Part shown: in pieces, positions 9,657 to 20,404 of the stretch
Numbering within the stretch: position 1 is the first letter of the stretch
How the letters are laid out: every line of letters begins with the position of its first letter
DNA from: Tieghemiomyces parasiticus
Taxonomy: Eukaryota; Kickxellomycota; Dimargaritomycetes; Dimargaritales; Dimargaritaceae
Direction: 5' to 3'
NCBI GenBank assembly: GCA_027575765.1
Contig: JANBPT010000071.1
Location: 1 to 64,000 of the forward strand
DNA: 64,000 bases
Made by a program: the position numbers and the translations under genes
The notes under the pieces: generated by a model
Database searches by the model: none
What the model saw: the letters and a program-made list of their open reading frames with translations, nothing else
Told to the model about the DNA's origin: nothing

Positions 9657-11338
9657 TCACCAATCATCCCCATCAAAGAAGCCACCGTCGTCCCCATCGG
9701 CAGGATCATCGAGAAAGGGGTCATCTGGAGGTGACTCCACACCGTAGCCACCTGGATGCGGTGGGGGCGCACCGGTGGCTCCAGGCGATGAGGTCGTGTC
9801 AGGTGCCCCGCCGGCTTCGGTGCCCTGTTCGGCAGCCTCGCCACCACCACCACCCATTCCGGGAAAAAACATGGGGAAGGGCATGAAACCACCGCCACCG
9901 TGGCCCGAATGGCGCGAGAAGTAATCTATATCGATGGTGACGGCGCAGGCCAGGGCCACCGCGCGTTCGTCGAGGGTCAGACCCCGGCCTCCTTCCACCT
10001 GGTCGGTGCTGGCAGCGTCCAGGCGAAGTACGTACTGGCCTGTATCGGTGAAGATCTCGCGCGCGAACCCCGAAAAGTTGCGGTTAATCGAACTCACCCG
10101 GGCCCCGTCAGCGTCGACCATGTCAAAGTCCCAGGTTAGAAACCCGCCGTCGATTCGCGCAAATTGGTCTCCACGAACAAACAGGTCGTAGCGCCGCTTC
10201 CACAGGTGCCACTCTTGGTGGACTTCACCGATTATCTCCCCTGTGGGGGTCTTGATGTAGATGCGGCTATTGATCCAAGAGAAGGGACGATGGATCTAAT
10301 TTTGTCATGAACAGCAGAGTGGGAAGTGAAAAAAGCCAGGGAAAAGTGAGAATTAAGTATTCGGTTTACGGCCAGGTTCTAGCGACCGCCCATAACTGTG
10401 CATGTAGGGGCTATCGCGTACCTGAGCCGGTCATCCTTCATAGAATTGGTGCATAGCTTACCTCTAGCACTAGGTTGCCCTCCTTGTCCAAGATGGAGGC
10501 TTTGAAGGCACGGTGGGTGCGAAAAAGCTGACGGGTGATGGTGTTGCCAAGCGATTCGGACTCGGCAATGTATCCCACGTGGTTGCCCGATGCGTCCACG
10601 ATGGCGTACTTGTTGGCTTGCTCGAATCCCTGGAGAGAGTTGACAAGGTGATAAAGCAGAGAGGTAATCAGGGTGAGCCACGTGGGTTAACGGATAAGCG
10701 GCTAGACTAGAACTGGTCGTACGTCAGTGCTAGGGAGCTGCCGTAGGCCAGAGATCCCACCTGGTCTGGCGTCGGGTCCGCTACTTACAACCAGGACGTT
10801 CATTAGTTCGATCTGGCGGGTCATGACCAAGGCGCTGTTAGCTAGGACAGCGGTAGACGGCGCGTCCGGTTGCAGAATACCATGTCGATCCTTCGGTATG
10901 TCGACGGGAACCAATGCCGCAGTGGAGGCCGGGGTGGGACTGCGAACGGGCGCTTCACTCGGGGCGGCGGGAGCCGAGCGACGGGTAATTGGCGTGTTCA
11001 GGCGGCTGAGTCCGCCACGGTAGCCCCCTGGGAGTCGTGAGAACCGTTGTAAAAGTGGTGATAGACAAGCGGGTGATTTGTGTTAACCCTACTGGCACCA
11101 GGAAACATGAAAGTACGGCCTTCGGCTGGAGAGCTTATAGTTTATATTTAAGCTGGCCGGCAGCCCTGAAGGGTTCCCATTCTGAAAAATATCAACACTA
11201 ACCTTGCGTCGTGCGACCCCGGGTACTGTAGGCAGCAGCAAAGATGGGGATAGGCCGGATACGATGGTACAGCGACAGGGCCCACGGCGTACCCAGGAGC
11301 AGAGTAGTCGGCCCCCGGAGCCTAGTCAGGGGTCGCAT
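9657..11338 (-). CDS. phospholipid scramblase family protein, probably mitochondrial
   Basis: Four exons, 11203-11338, 10789-11027, 10462-10629 and 9657-10295, close in frame to 393 residues. The first ~45 residues are rich in Arg, Leu, Thr and Ser with no acidic residue, a mitochondrial presequence type. The scramblase domain covers about 85-305: NVLVGFEQANKYAI, GYIAESESLG, LFRTHRAFKASI, IGEVHQEWHLWKRRYDLF, then SINRNFSGFAREIFTDTGQY and LTLDERAVALACAVTIDIDYFSRHS. The tail is Gly/Pro/Asp-rich and low complexity. It resembles yeast Aim25 and other mitochondrial scramblase-domain proteins. Whether it moves lipids or acts in mitochondrial stress is not settled for these fungal members. The first exon ATG is the only one giving a presequence in frame. 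Confidence 0.9.
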
Positions 11339-12360
11339 GGTCTGTATAAAGTAAACAGGTAGCCTCACGTCAACGTGGGCGGTCAGAGAGGCTTTGCCAA
11401 AGTAGAATGCGACGAGTTCGAGTGGTTCGGTTCAAAATGTATAGCAGGAGTATCAGGATGCGAGACCATGCTCCTTCCGAATATATAGCAGGATCAAATT
11501 GTGACAGCGACTGACATCGAGCTATGGAATGGGAGGAATGACAGTCTGGTTGGGAAAGTAGTAAGAGCCGCCACTGTCCTAATAGTCTAGAACATCCCCT
11601 CTATAGCACACTGCGGCAGGCTGTGTAGCCTCTGTCGAGCTCACCCTAGAGGTTCAAAACTAGATGGAACTCATCTCACGTGATGTTAGGTTTGGTGGTA
11701 GTACCTAAAGGGCCATTCACGAACGGACCCTGGTAACGAGGGAGACTGCTCAGGCCGTAATGCCTACAAAAGATAATTAACTTTCGCCCGGTACCACTAC
11801 CCAGCACGGTCGGCGTAGGAAATGTCTTGCCGGTCGGCGCCCAGGTTTTCACCCGCGGGCGCGGAGATGGTTTTAGACGATGGCATCTACGCCCATAACC
11901 CTTTTCACTGCCTGGCGTACACAGTTACCGTCCTTTCGATACTGGCGGGACCAGGTAGAAGGAATAGATATTTACCACCCTCCCTAGGCGCTTAGCGCTG
12001 CAACGTATCACTTTCTAGCGCCGCCGACACAACTCGCTTATTTTCCGCAAACGATGGCAAGACCGGCGGCGTAAGTAGTTTGGCGCAATATTCTTGCAAT
12101 GTCTTTGCCGCCCTGCCTCTTCATCTAATAGTATGTCGGGCTCAAGGGTGCTGGACGAAGGGCTGGCCTCAGTACAAACGCCTACATCCTTGTTCGCTCT
12201 CCTACATGATTCCTTCCCCCTTCTCTCTCTCACACCCTTCCCTGCCCAAATATCTACACCTGGATAGAGTTATCTCGGCCTAGCCTGGGCTGCACGTTTA
12301 AATTTCTTTAGGTCCCTCTATATCCCGCGTATCCAACTTATTAAATCCCCACCGGCCTCC
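11339..12360. promoter_or_regulatory. divergent intergenic region, scramblase and C2H2 gene promoters
   Basis: About 1 kb between two genes transcribed away from each other. The plus-strand end is C/T-rich with a CTCTATATCC string near 12314; no extra gene seen. Confidence 0.5.
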
Positions 12361-13911
12361 ATGGCCTACTTCAACGCCGAGTCGGCAGCTAGCACTCTGC
12401 TGGACCTCTCCCCGATTCTCGACCCTCGCGCCGGTAGCGTCTCTGGACTCTCCGTCGTGACTACCGCAGTAAAGGGGTGTAGTGAGAACCTCTGCCGGGT
12501 ACCACAGGGTTCTGATCCTGCTGGTTTTGGGTTATCAGCCGACCCTTCGTATCCCGGGCGCAGGATTCGCCACGTCAAGTCCAGAAGTGCCGACGCCATC
12601 AGCCGCACCATCGCCCCCATTCCGGCTCCAATTGTTGTACCAGGTAAGGGTAAGGTCTTCCAGTGCCCCTACCCAAACTGTAACATGGTCTTCACCCGCA
12701 GCGAGCACCTGGCTCGCCACTCGCGCAAACATACGGGCGAGAAACCGTTCCAGTGCGTCATACCCAGATGCGACCGTATCTTCAGCCGCTTCGACAACAT
12801 GATGCAGCACACCCAGACCCACCAGCGTGACGGGAAACAATCCAATATCTCGACCATAGCTAATGCCAGCACTCGGGTACGCGGCCGCCGCAGTAGCAGT
12901 CTGGCCAACAAGGGTGACATGGCCCCGAAGTTTCTGTGCGCCGGTGAGGACAGCGACCCCAACGCCCGCCGCCTTAGTCAGTTTTGCATTCAGCCAAGCG
13001 ATCTCAAAAACTCTACCCTGACTCTGCGCCCTATCACCAGTGAACTTGTGCACGCCCAACACGCCGAGGCCAAGAAGGCTCGCGCCCGTGCCAACGCCCA
13101 GCGCGAGGGAATCGGGGGTGAATACTACGGAGATGGAGCATATTTGGAGGTTGGTGCGGGGAGCAGTAAAATCAGTTCCCCAGCGATGACCATGACCACT
13201 GTGGACGGGACCGATGGCCCGCATCCGGGCCCGTCTCCGACTTTTGAGCGGTCGATCAATTTACACGACCACCTTACGGTCGCCCGGCACTCAACAAACA
13301 TCCCGGTTCAGACGGTTCCGAACTCCACCAATCTTACAACTCAGGCTGGCAGAGGCAGTAAGCGCCGGTATTCCACCATTCTGCCTAATACCAGTGACCG
13401 TCCGACCCTTATGTGCCTTGAGCCTAACCCGACTACCCCCAATGTCGGTCCAAACCTCTTCCAGAATAGGAGTCAGCCCGTTAGTGACTCGGCACCTGCC
13501 CATCGGCCCATGCCCGCTACTGAGCTGGCACCTCAGGCCTCTCCAACAGTCACAAACTTCGTCGCCCCGCCACCTTCGGCTCATGGCCTGCTCTCCCCCC
13601 ACCAGCCTCCGCTACTGCCTCGGCCTACACTCCGCAGTCGGGCCTCCCTCTCAGGCTCACTGAGCGCCATCGCCACGCCGCCACAGTACCAGACAGCACC
13701 CGCCGCTGACTGCACCGCTGTTGGTATGCACTACACCCATCACACCGCGTACCAACTGTACCCCAGGGTATCTCCTCCTCATGACCAGTACGCACAATAC
13801 CACCAGCACCACGGCCACCAGCAGCACCTGACTGGTGGTAACGAGGCCGAGCCCTACTATCCGCCATACCCTTCCCAACCCCAATGCCCGCTGACACCCG
13901 AGGGCCGTTGA
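12361..13911 (+). CDS. C2H2 zinc-finger transcription factor, Msn2/4-like fingers
   Basis: Single exon, 516 residues. Two adjacent C2H2 fingers, both C-x4-C-x12-H-x3-H, at C102/C107/H120/H124 and C132/C137/H150/H154, are joined by the classical HTGEKPFQC linker. Recognition helices read RSEHLAR and RFDNMMQ, close to the RSEHL and RSDNL helices of Msn2/Msn4-type factors that bind the stress element AGGGG; that target is inference. The rest is low complexity: Ser/Pro/Thr-rich, with a His/Gln/Tyr-rich C-terminal tail (about 450-500). The fingers are N-terminal here, whereas they are C-terminal in yeast Msn2. Start context TCCATGGCC is good. Nuclear localisation is expected. Confidence 0.87.
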   Translation: MAYFNAESAASTLLDLSPILDPRAGSVSGLSVVTTAVKGCSENLCRVPQGSDPAGFGLSADPSYPGRRIRHVKSRSADAISRTIAPIPAPIVVPGKGKVFQCPYPNCNMVFTRSEHLARHSRKHTGEKPFQCVIPRCDRIFSRFDNMMQHTQTHQRDGKQSNISTIANASTRVRGRRSSSLANKGDMAPKFLCAGEDSDPNARRLSQFCIQPSDLKNSTLTLRPITSELVHAQHAEAKKARARANAQREGIGGEYYGDGAYLEVGAGSSKISSPAMTMTTVDGTDGPHPGPSPTFERSINLHDHLTVARHSTNIPVQTVPNSTNLTTQAGRGSKRRYSTILPNTSDRPTLMCLEPNPTTPNVGPNLFQNRSQPVSDSAPAHRPMPATELAPQASPTVTNFVAPPPSAHGLLSPHQPPLLPRPTLRSRASLSGSLSAIATPPQYQTAPAADCTAVGMHYTHHTAYQLYPRVSPPHDQYAQYHQHHGHQQHLTGGNEAEPYYPPYPSQPQCPLTPEGR

Positions 13912-15260
13912 ATGCTAACGCGCTCACTTTCGAACCATGATATACTTCCTCAATTTCTCATTGTTATCAGTACTGTACATATTTTACCAGTTAATAAAGA
14001 ACCCGTATATTATTACCAATTCATTTTGACTGCTTGCATCAAACGTTTCATGTGCTTACCTATGATAAGAACATATATTATTAAACAATACGAGTCAGCT
14101 ATATCAAGTTACGAATTATATATAAAGACGGTCCAATGTTGTGGAATTATGGAGGCTAGAATATTCAACTGTTGACGATGTCTCTGGTGAGCTGGCATTA
14201 ATGGTCTGGTCACCTCCATGCCTTACTAGTGGTAATGTTTAGAACTTTGCAACTTCCATTGGTTCCTAGCGTCAAGAGTTTATCTTGGGAGTGACATCTA
14301 ACCTCCCGCAACATGGTGAACTATGAGCTGAAAGGCCCTCTACCCTGGGCACCTCGATTATCTAAGCGCTAAGAAACGTTAACTTGATAAAGACCAAGTA
14401 CCTCTCGGATGTTTATTGACTTACTACATACTGATTATGGCTCACTCTTCCTTCATTTATCACACAGTCCTATCCTTTCCCTACACTCACCTTAATTATA
14501 ACTGTTACCCTACACCAACCTAATAACCTCGTAAAAAGCTATTACCACTTCATTTACTACGTATCATCTGCATTACCATAAATACCAACACCTTCCCACA
14601 TTTCCAATTACCCTCCTCGCCGACACTAGTATCCTTATTCTCACATCCTCTCAGCTCTCATTCCTCGTAACCACTATGGCGCCGACCAATTGCAGCTCGT
14701 CTGCCTCCCCCTGAAGAGACCAACCCCCGGCCAGATGACGGGTGTATGTATCGAGTGAATCGAAGGCAGGCAACCTGGTAGTCATTATATGCCCTGTGAA
14801 AGGTACAGAATCAAGGAACCATAAGATTGAACCCCCTCAAAGCCCTAGATAGAGAGAGAAACGGTATAGTTCAGGACAATGAGCAGGCCATGAGAAGAAT
14901 CCAGGCCATATAATAACCCCCTCCCCCTACCAAGCAACCCCATGCCCACCCCATCTGGCATGCCAAGTCCCGACGTTCTATACACCTGGCTATTTACACC
15001 GAACCTCGCCACCTAGAGGAAACGTCGCTCTACAAAAATGTTTCCACATAACGGGGCCGAGGAACGCCTATCGGGCGGGATACTAAAAGTAACGGCTATT
15101 ATCAATAGCCAGCTCGCTATTTATCGGACGAAGGCCCTCTTATCAGCGCCGGGTCCGAGGTAAATGCTACACTCCTTCTTCCAACCGATAGAGTCCCATC
15201 GCATCGCAGGTTCCCTTTGGACCTTTTTGATGTATTATATCGTACTGGGTGCGATGCCCT
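13912..15260. other. AT-rich intergenic region
   Basis: Notably AT-rich compared with the coding neighbours, particularly 13950-14170 and 14400-14650. I see no gene, RNA or repeat in it. Confidence 0.55.
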
Positions 15261-15267
15261 TATATAG
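15261..15267 (+). promoter_or_regulatory. TATA-like element upstream of glyoxalase relic B
   Basis: TATATAG about 200 bp before the ATG at 15466, at the outer edge of the duplicated segment; probably a fossil promoter. Confidence 0.35.
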
Positions 15268-15319
15268 GGCCGGGCATCCGCTGGACGAGTAGACCGGCGG
15301 GGAGGGGTCTATTGGAGAG

Positions 15320-15495
15320 GTGAAAAATGCTACGCACTGTCAAGCAGCTACAGGGAAGTAATTGACAAGACGGAGCAGGAAGCATGGAGGAGGGCTGCAG
15401 GTCCGAGTGGATGTAGAATGCTAAGTGGTGAAGTTCGCGGTCGAGTATAGATCGCCGGCGGTGGCATGGAAGCTCCTGCAACCGCTGGCGGGTGG
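15320..15495 (-). repeat. copy B of the inverted ~175 bp duplicated segment
   Basis: The reverse complement aligns along its whole length with 6244-6420, including the shared CCATGCCACCGCCGGCG and TTGACAGTGCGTAG blocks. It forms the 5' flank and start of relic B. Confidence 0.75.
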
Positions 15496-15720
15496 TGGCC
15501 TGGAGGTTCCTGCGCTCCAACGCACTTGCTGCGTGGTGGTTGGTGACTTTGGATGAGTCATGTCGTGGCCGCTTGCGACCCCTCCCCTACTACTGCAACC
15601 TCTGCCCGTCAGATGTCGGCGGGTTCGACCGGGATGGCCACCTGGCCCTCGCTGTGCTAGACTCGGACTATATAGGGGTTTTTTTTTATGGCTGCCACTA
15701 ACGGTTGACGTGAACCCACC
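15466..15720 (+). pseudogene. glyoxalase-related relic, strongly decayed
   Basis: Placed after a 5' flank homologous to that of the glyoxalase pseudogene at 5819-6268, with an ATG at the equivalent position. The ATG frame stops after about 26 codons. Further on, a different frame reads DGHLALAVLDSD, similar to YGHIAIAVDN of the intact GLO1 metal-His block, and the nucleotides GATGGCCACCTGGCCCTCGC also align there. Most of the gene is missing or unrecognisable. The link rests mainly on the shared flank; the coding match alone would be weak. Confidence 0.5.
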
Positions 15721-15815
15721 CAAAGAGTGGATCTATCACAAAGCACGTCAGGCTCTTCAATACGCCATGTTCTCCAGTGTCCCTCGGTATAACAATATAT
15801 AATGAAGGTGATCAG

Positions 15816-16637
15816 TTAATAGGTCCGGTAATGGTATAGCCGCTGATAGTTGGCATGCTGTGTTGTTCCCTGCAGGACGAGTCCGACGGGCACCCCCACG
15901 ATCCAGGCCGCGACGAGGACGTAGGCGGCACGGCCGGGGTGGTAAAAGTCGCTATTCGTGGCATGGGTGAAGGCGGCCAGGTGATCCTTATACCCAGATC
16001 TGGCAAAGAAGTCGATTCCCAGTATAAGGAGATAGGTGCCGGTCAGTACGGTTGACAGCATAAGGGTGGGTATGGTGTACTGGAAAATGACCAGGCCAAA
16101 GACCGTGGCCAGTACGGCGATGAAGATTCCGCGGCCGTAGTTGGTTTGAATCAGGCCATTGGCACAGAGGGACAGCAGGACCATGGCTAGCGTGAATCCG
16201 CCCACGCCACCGATGCCAAAGAGGCCCAACCGTGGGAGAAACAACATGTACAGGAACCCGAATACGGCGCCGAGCAGTAGGGCGACGACAAGGTAAATGA
16301 TGCGCCGAGCCATATCGTCCGGGGCCGCCGGGCGGACCTTGATACAGGCGTAATAGACGAGAAAACTGATGACGAGGAAGCCCGTGAGGAAGAGCATAAC
16401 GCTGTGCTTGCAGCTACCAAAGACGATGTAGTAGAGGCCGAAGAGGATGAAGACTACTCCGGCGATAACTTGGTCGCCCATGAGCGGCGGTCGTGGTGGG
16501 TTGTCTTGTGCGGATACCCTAGGAGCGAGGAAGAGGAGCGCGAGTTGGAGCAGGAAGAGCAAGGCGGCGGACGACGAGATGAGTGTCGGCCGGGCCCTTG
16601 ACCGGCTCGCGCCCGGACAAGCCACGGAGAAGACCAT
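15816..16637 (-). CDS. TMEM198/DUF4203-like seven-transmembrane protein
   Basis: 273 residues, single exon, from ATG 16637. A hydrophobic N-terminal signal (LLFLLQLALLFLAPRVSA) ends near residue 43. About seven membrane segments follow (QVIAGVVFILFGLYYIVFG, SVMLFLTGFLVISFLVYYA, IIYLVVALLLGAVFGFLYML, GGFTLAMVLLSL, GIFIAVLATVFGLVIF, LMLSTVLTGTYLLILGI, AAYVLVAAWIVGVPVGLVL). Glycine-rich helices and layout resemble the DUF4203/TMEM198 family of eukaryotic membrane proteins, whose molecular function is poorly known. Probably at the plasma membrane or secretory pathway. Family assignment is by overall pattern, so moderate. Confidence 0.75.
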   Translation of the reverse strand: MVFSVACPGASRSRARPTLISSSAALLFLLQLALLFLAPRVSAQDNPPRPPLMGDQVIAGVVFILFGLYYIVFGSCKHSVMLFLTGFLVISFLVYYACIKVRPAAPDDMARRIIYLVVALLLGAVFGFLYMLFLPRLGLFGIGGVGGFTLAMVLLSLCANGLIQTNYGRGIFIAVLATVFGLVIFQYTIPTLMLSTVLTGTYLLILGIDFFARSGYKDHLAAFTHATNSDFYHPGRAAYVLVAAWIVGVPVGLVLQGTTQHANYQRLYHYRTY

Positions 16638-17146
16638 GGGCAAAGTGGCGTAGGCTTTTAGGGACTGGGTTATACCGCAGGGGGGGGGGCGAGCTTGCCG
16701 TTAAGGAATGAAGGGGAAGGGGCAAAGATACCGTGGTGGACCTAGCTTCAGTGAGGCTTGCTAGAGAAAGAGATGACGATGGAAGTAGAACGTGGTGTTA
16801 GAATGCGGGGAGAAGCGTTTATAGTATAGATTACCTATGACACAGCTTAGTAGCAACATTGCCGAGCCAACAAGGGGACGACGGGGGGTGGTTGCCCTTG
16901 AGCCCATTCCCCATAACTGTTTGTTTACACTTGCCTTTCCCTTCACTCAATATTTATCGAGTGCGTGCCTTCCCCATTGCACACGTGACCTTCAAAGCTC
17001 ATTCACACCATGACCCCAAAGACCCAAGATCGCTGCAACGCTAATACTAGGTTCAGATTGAGCTAGTGATTTAATCAAGCACCCGTCCACTTACTGAATT
17101 TCCGTAGACATCACTGTCTTTAAGAGGGATAAAGTTACAAATTTCC
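16638..17146. other. intergenic, promoter of the TMEM198-like gene
   Basis: Lies between the 5' end of one minus-strand gene and the 3' end of HIS5; no further gene seen. Confidence 0.55.
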
Positions 17147-18334
17147 CTACAGAATTTCCAGGTTAGCCGCCAGCTGTTTCAGTAGCTCGTCATTCTCCTC
17201 GGGCGACCCCACAGTAATACGGAGACATCCGTCACAGCCGTACTCAGTCCCACGGAACCGCACGACGAGGCCGCATTCCTGGGCCATCCGCTCGTAGACA
17301 CGAAGGGCGCGGGCCTGGTCGGGTTGACCATCGCTACGACTACCGTCCGGTCGGGTCAGAATCTGACACAGGACGAAGTTGGCATCGTTCCCACCGATAA
17401 TCTGACCCACGCCACGAATCTTGGGCAGTTCCCGGATCAGACGGGCTCGCTGGTCACGGAGCTTAGCGGCAGCCCCCTGCATTACCGCAATGCCTTCGTC
17501 GTCCAGGGCGGCCATGGCCACCGTAGCAGTGAGAGTACTGACGTTGTACGGTGCCTTGGTATTGTTCAGGAGGGTGATAACGTCCGGGTGGGCGATAGCC
17601 AGGCCTAAACGGATCCCGGCCAGGCCGAAACTCTTGCTCATGGTCTGCATTACAACCAAGTTAGGGTACCGCTCCACCCACTGGGCGAGGCTGCCGCCTT
17701 TGTGGGTTTCGACAAAGTCCACATACGCCTCGTCCACCACTACCAGGCCACGGTACCCTGGGTGATCCAACAGCGTTTGCACGTCTTGCGGGTCGATGAG
17801 GGTACCGGTAGGGTTGCCCGGGGAACACACAAACACCATCTTGATGGTCGGGTCAGCCTCCACGGCCCGTAGCACATTAGGTACGTCGAGCTGGAACATC
17901 CGGGCTGGGATCGCCTGATCTACCAGCAAGGGCACCTTGACCACGGCGACGTCGTTGATCTGGGCTGTGACATTATACATTCCGTAGGTCGGCGGCGTAA
18001 TAAGGATCTTGTCTTTGGCCGGGACGCAAAAGATACGCACTAGAAGGTCGATGACTTCGTCCGATCCGACACCCAAAAATATGTGATCGGTACTTGGCAG
18101 CTGGCGCAGCTTGGCGATCCGCTCCTTCACCGAACGGTGCAGCGGGTCCGGGTACCGGTGCAGGGCCTGGGCGTGCGCCGCGGCGGCCTGGCTAGCGTTG
18201 ACCGCCGGGCCTAGGCTGTTCTCATTGGCGTCCAGTAAGATACCGCTGTCATAGTCGTCGCGGGCGCAGCGGTACGGTTTGAGGGCCAGAATATTGGGAC
18301 GTACAATGTCCCGGAGCGAGAAGTTGGGGGCCAT
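17147..18334 (-). CDS. HIS5: histidinol-phosphate aminotransferase
   Basis: 395 residues, single exon, from the ATG in GCCATGAGGGG. A PLP-dependent class I/II aminotransferase that converts imidazole-acetol phosphate and glutamate to histidinol phosphate in histidine biosynthesis. Visible signatures are LLDANENSLGP (N-terminal HisC block), GVGSDEVIDLL, PPTYGMY, SPGNPTGT (Asn that contacts PLP), VVVDEAYVDF with Asp201, MSKSFGLAGIRLG with the Schiff-base Lys234, and LRITVG with the substrate-binding Arg near the C-terminus. Length matches the family. It is divergent from THG1 across a 619 bp promoter with a Gcn4-type site. Confidence 0.97.
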   Translation of the reverse strand: MAPNFSLRDIVRPNILALKPYRCARDDYDSGILLDANENSLGPAVNASQAAAAHAQALHRYPDPLHRSVKERIAKLRQLPSTDHIFLGVGSDEVIDLLVRIFCVPAKDKILITPPTYGMYNVTAQINDVAVVKVPLLVDQAIPARMFQLDVPNVLRAVEADPTIKMVFVCSPGNPTGTLIDPQDVQTLLDHPGYRGLVVVDEAYVDFVETHKGGSLAQWVERYPNLVVMQTMSKSFGLAGIRLGLAIAHPDVITLLNNTKAPYNVSTLTATVAMAALDDEGIAVMQGAAAKLRDQRARLIRELPKIRGVGQIIGGNDANFVLCQILTRPDGSRSDGQPDQARALRVYERMAQECGLVVRFRGTEYGCDGCLRITVGSPEENDELLKQLAANLEIL

Positions 18335-18953
18335 GAGGGGCTAGAGGCGGGAGCGGGGTCGAAAGAAGGGATAAAGGAATGCGTAGGTTAGGCCGAGAGG
18401 TAAGGTTGCGAGTAAATTAGGGTGCGGTATATCAGTAAAGAAGCGGAGAGGGCGGCCTGGAACGAATTGCTTGGCCAGGTTAAACCCAGGTATGCTAAGG
18501 ACTTGTGGAGTAAGGTTTAGGACGAGCGGTGACTCCTCAGTAGGCTGTGGCTTGGGAATGGGGGGGGGGTCAAACAACGCATCGGCTTTGGTCACTGGCG
18601 GAAAAGTGAGTCACCCGGTGTGTTAGGTTGCCAATCAGGCCCCACTCTACCCGACCCAGCTCGTGCTTTGCTCAGCTCACGCCTCTGGCTGAGGGGCCAC
18701 CTCCGAGCTGGCCGTAGAGGAGGTCGTGCGGGGCCCATGTACAGAATCAGCCACGGGTTTGCTAAGGTACCAACATGGAAGTGCCTAGGGGCCAGCATAC
18801 ATGACGCACCTCCCGGATCGCTCACCATTAGACACCCACGCTGCTTTGACCACCGGGGACAGTGCCCTCGCTACCTTCCGTGATCCGACAGCTTCGCCCC
18901 CCCTTCTACTACCCACTCACGCATTCCAGGGCTTCCTTGCCCCCCCCACCACC
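18335..18953. promoter_or_regulatory. divergent HIS5/THG1 promoter region
   Basis: A 619 bp gap separates two ATGs that face away from each other. It contains TGAGTCA (18607-18613) and the half-match TGACTCC (18530-18536). There is no separate gene; an open frame upstream of HIS5 starts with GTG and looks like leader sequence. Confidence 0.6.
18607..18613. promoter_or_regulatory. Gcn4-type bZIP site TGAGTCA
   Basis: Perfect match to the palindromic site bound by Gcn4/Cpc1 bZIP activators of amino-acid biosynthesis, 273 bp from the HIS5 ATG and 341 bp from the THG1 ATG. A 7-mer match is expected by chance several times in 64 kb; its position is what makes it credible. Confidence 0.5.
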
Positions 18954-20190
18954 ATGGCTAACTCCCAGTACGAGTATGTCAAGGTCTTTGAGCAGGACCC
19001 GATACTGCTCCCCAACACCTGGCTGGTCGTCCGCATCGACGGTCAGAGCTTCCACCGGTTCTCGAGTACACACGAGTTCGAGAAGCCCAACGATTCGCGG
19101 TCTCTCCATCTTATGAACCGGTGCGCCACCTATGTATTTGACCAAGTCAATGATGTGTGCATTGCCTACGGCGAGAGCGATGAATACAGTTTCGTGTTGC
19201 GGCGGGACACCGAGTACTATGGTCGACGGGCTTACAAACTGGCATCTAGTATCGGGAGTATATTTACCGCTCGTTACGTGTTCCACTGGTCGGAATACTT
19301 CCCTGATATCCCGCTTAAGTACCCACCGTCGTTTGATAGCCGTGTCGTGGCTTATCCGACCGTGAAGAATCTGCGGGACTATTTATCGTGGCGACAGGCC
19401 GACTGTAAGTTGCAGAAGGATAGAAGGGGGTGGGCCGTTAGGAAGACGAGTGTCGGTTTCGTTTACTGCCTGCCAACCTAAAGGCCGCAAGCGAAGCGAC
19501 GTAACTAACCCCTCTCTACAACTCTGCCCTGAATTCTTTTGGTTTCCTGTCGGTAGGCCATATTAACAACCAGTATAACACTTGCTTCTGGAAGCTGGTG
19601 CAGTCAGGCGTGACGAAGGCAGATGCCGAGAAGAGATTGAGTGTAAGTGACCCCACTCATAGAACCATCGCTGTACTGCTTCGGTGGAGGGGCTGTACGT
19701 ATGCAGCGGTGCGGCTTTTTCCGGTCAGCCCATACTAATGATCATCCTCGCTTACATAATACTACATATATTTTAACTACGCAGGGCACGTTATCGGCCA
19801 ACAAGAACGAGCTCTTGTTTACAGACTTTAACACCAACTATAACGACCTTCCAGCCATGTACCGCAAGGGCTCTATCGTCGTACGCGATTACGTAAGTAA
19901 CCTTGGCCGAGTATGGCCCTGGCTGGCTCACATATGCCATTTTCGAGATGCTTGGGCTGACGGGCCACTCGAGATTCCAACCATTCTGTCACTAACACGA
20001 CATCCTTCTCACCACCATGTGCGACATACCGTTTACCTTCCCATTTCGTTAGGTCAACGAGGAATATATGGACAAGGCAACCAGCGAGATGCGAACGCGA
20101 AGAAAAATGCGTACCGTTGTAATTCACGAAGATCTGATCGGGGATAAATTTTGGAATACCCGCCCGCACATTTTGGGCGACAAGAAATAA
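18954..20190 (+). CDS. THG1: tRNA-His guanylyltransferase
   Basis: Four exons, 18954-19404, 19557-19642, 19785-19892 and 20053-20190, join in frame to 260 residues; all donors are GTAAGT and acceptors are TAG or CAG. Thg1 adds the essential G(-1) to the 5' end of tRNA-His, the main identity element for HisRS, by 3'-5' nucleotide addition. Family blocks: SQYEYVKVFE, VVRIDGQSFHRF (first metal Asp), HEFEKPNDSRSLHLMN, AYGESDEYSFVLRR (second metal carboxylate; most family members have GQSDEYSF), the HINNQYNTCFWKLVQ-SG block and C-terminal VIHEDLIGDKFW. Start chosen at ACCATGGCT because the alternative upstream frame adds unrelated residues. Confidence 0.95.
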
Positions 20191-20404
20191 GGTGGCACGT
20201 TGCTTTGAGTTCACGGCTTGTACATGTACAATCTGAATAGGTTTTGGGTTTCTATAATTATAAAAATCCGCCATACGTAGCTAAATGGCTAAGCTAAACG
20301 AGGACTCTTTAAGAAAAAAAAATGGAAGGGATGGAGAAAAATACATCGAAGGGAGTCCTGGTCTATGCTAAGAGGCAGATGTGATGGTGCGATAGTGCAC
20401 CAAT

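Noticed and set aside
12535..13224. 229-codon minus-strand ORF
   Set aside because: Antisense shadow of the C2H2 gene.
15492..15701. 70-codon plus-strand ORF over relic B as a functional small protein
   Set aside because: Begins without ATG and only its GHLALAVLD part resembles glyoxalase; better explained as decay.
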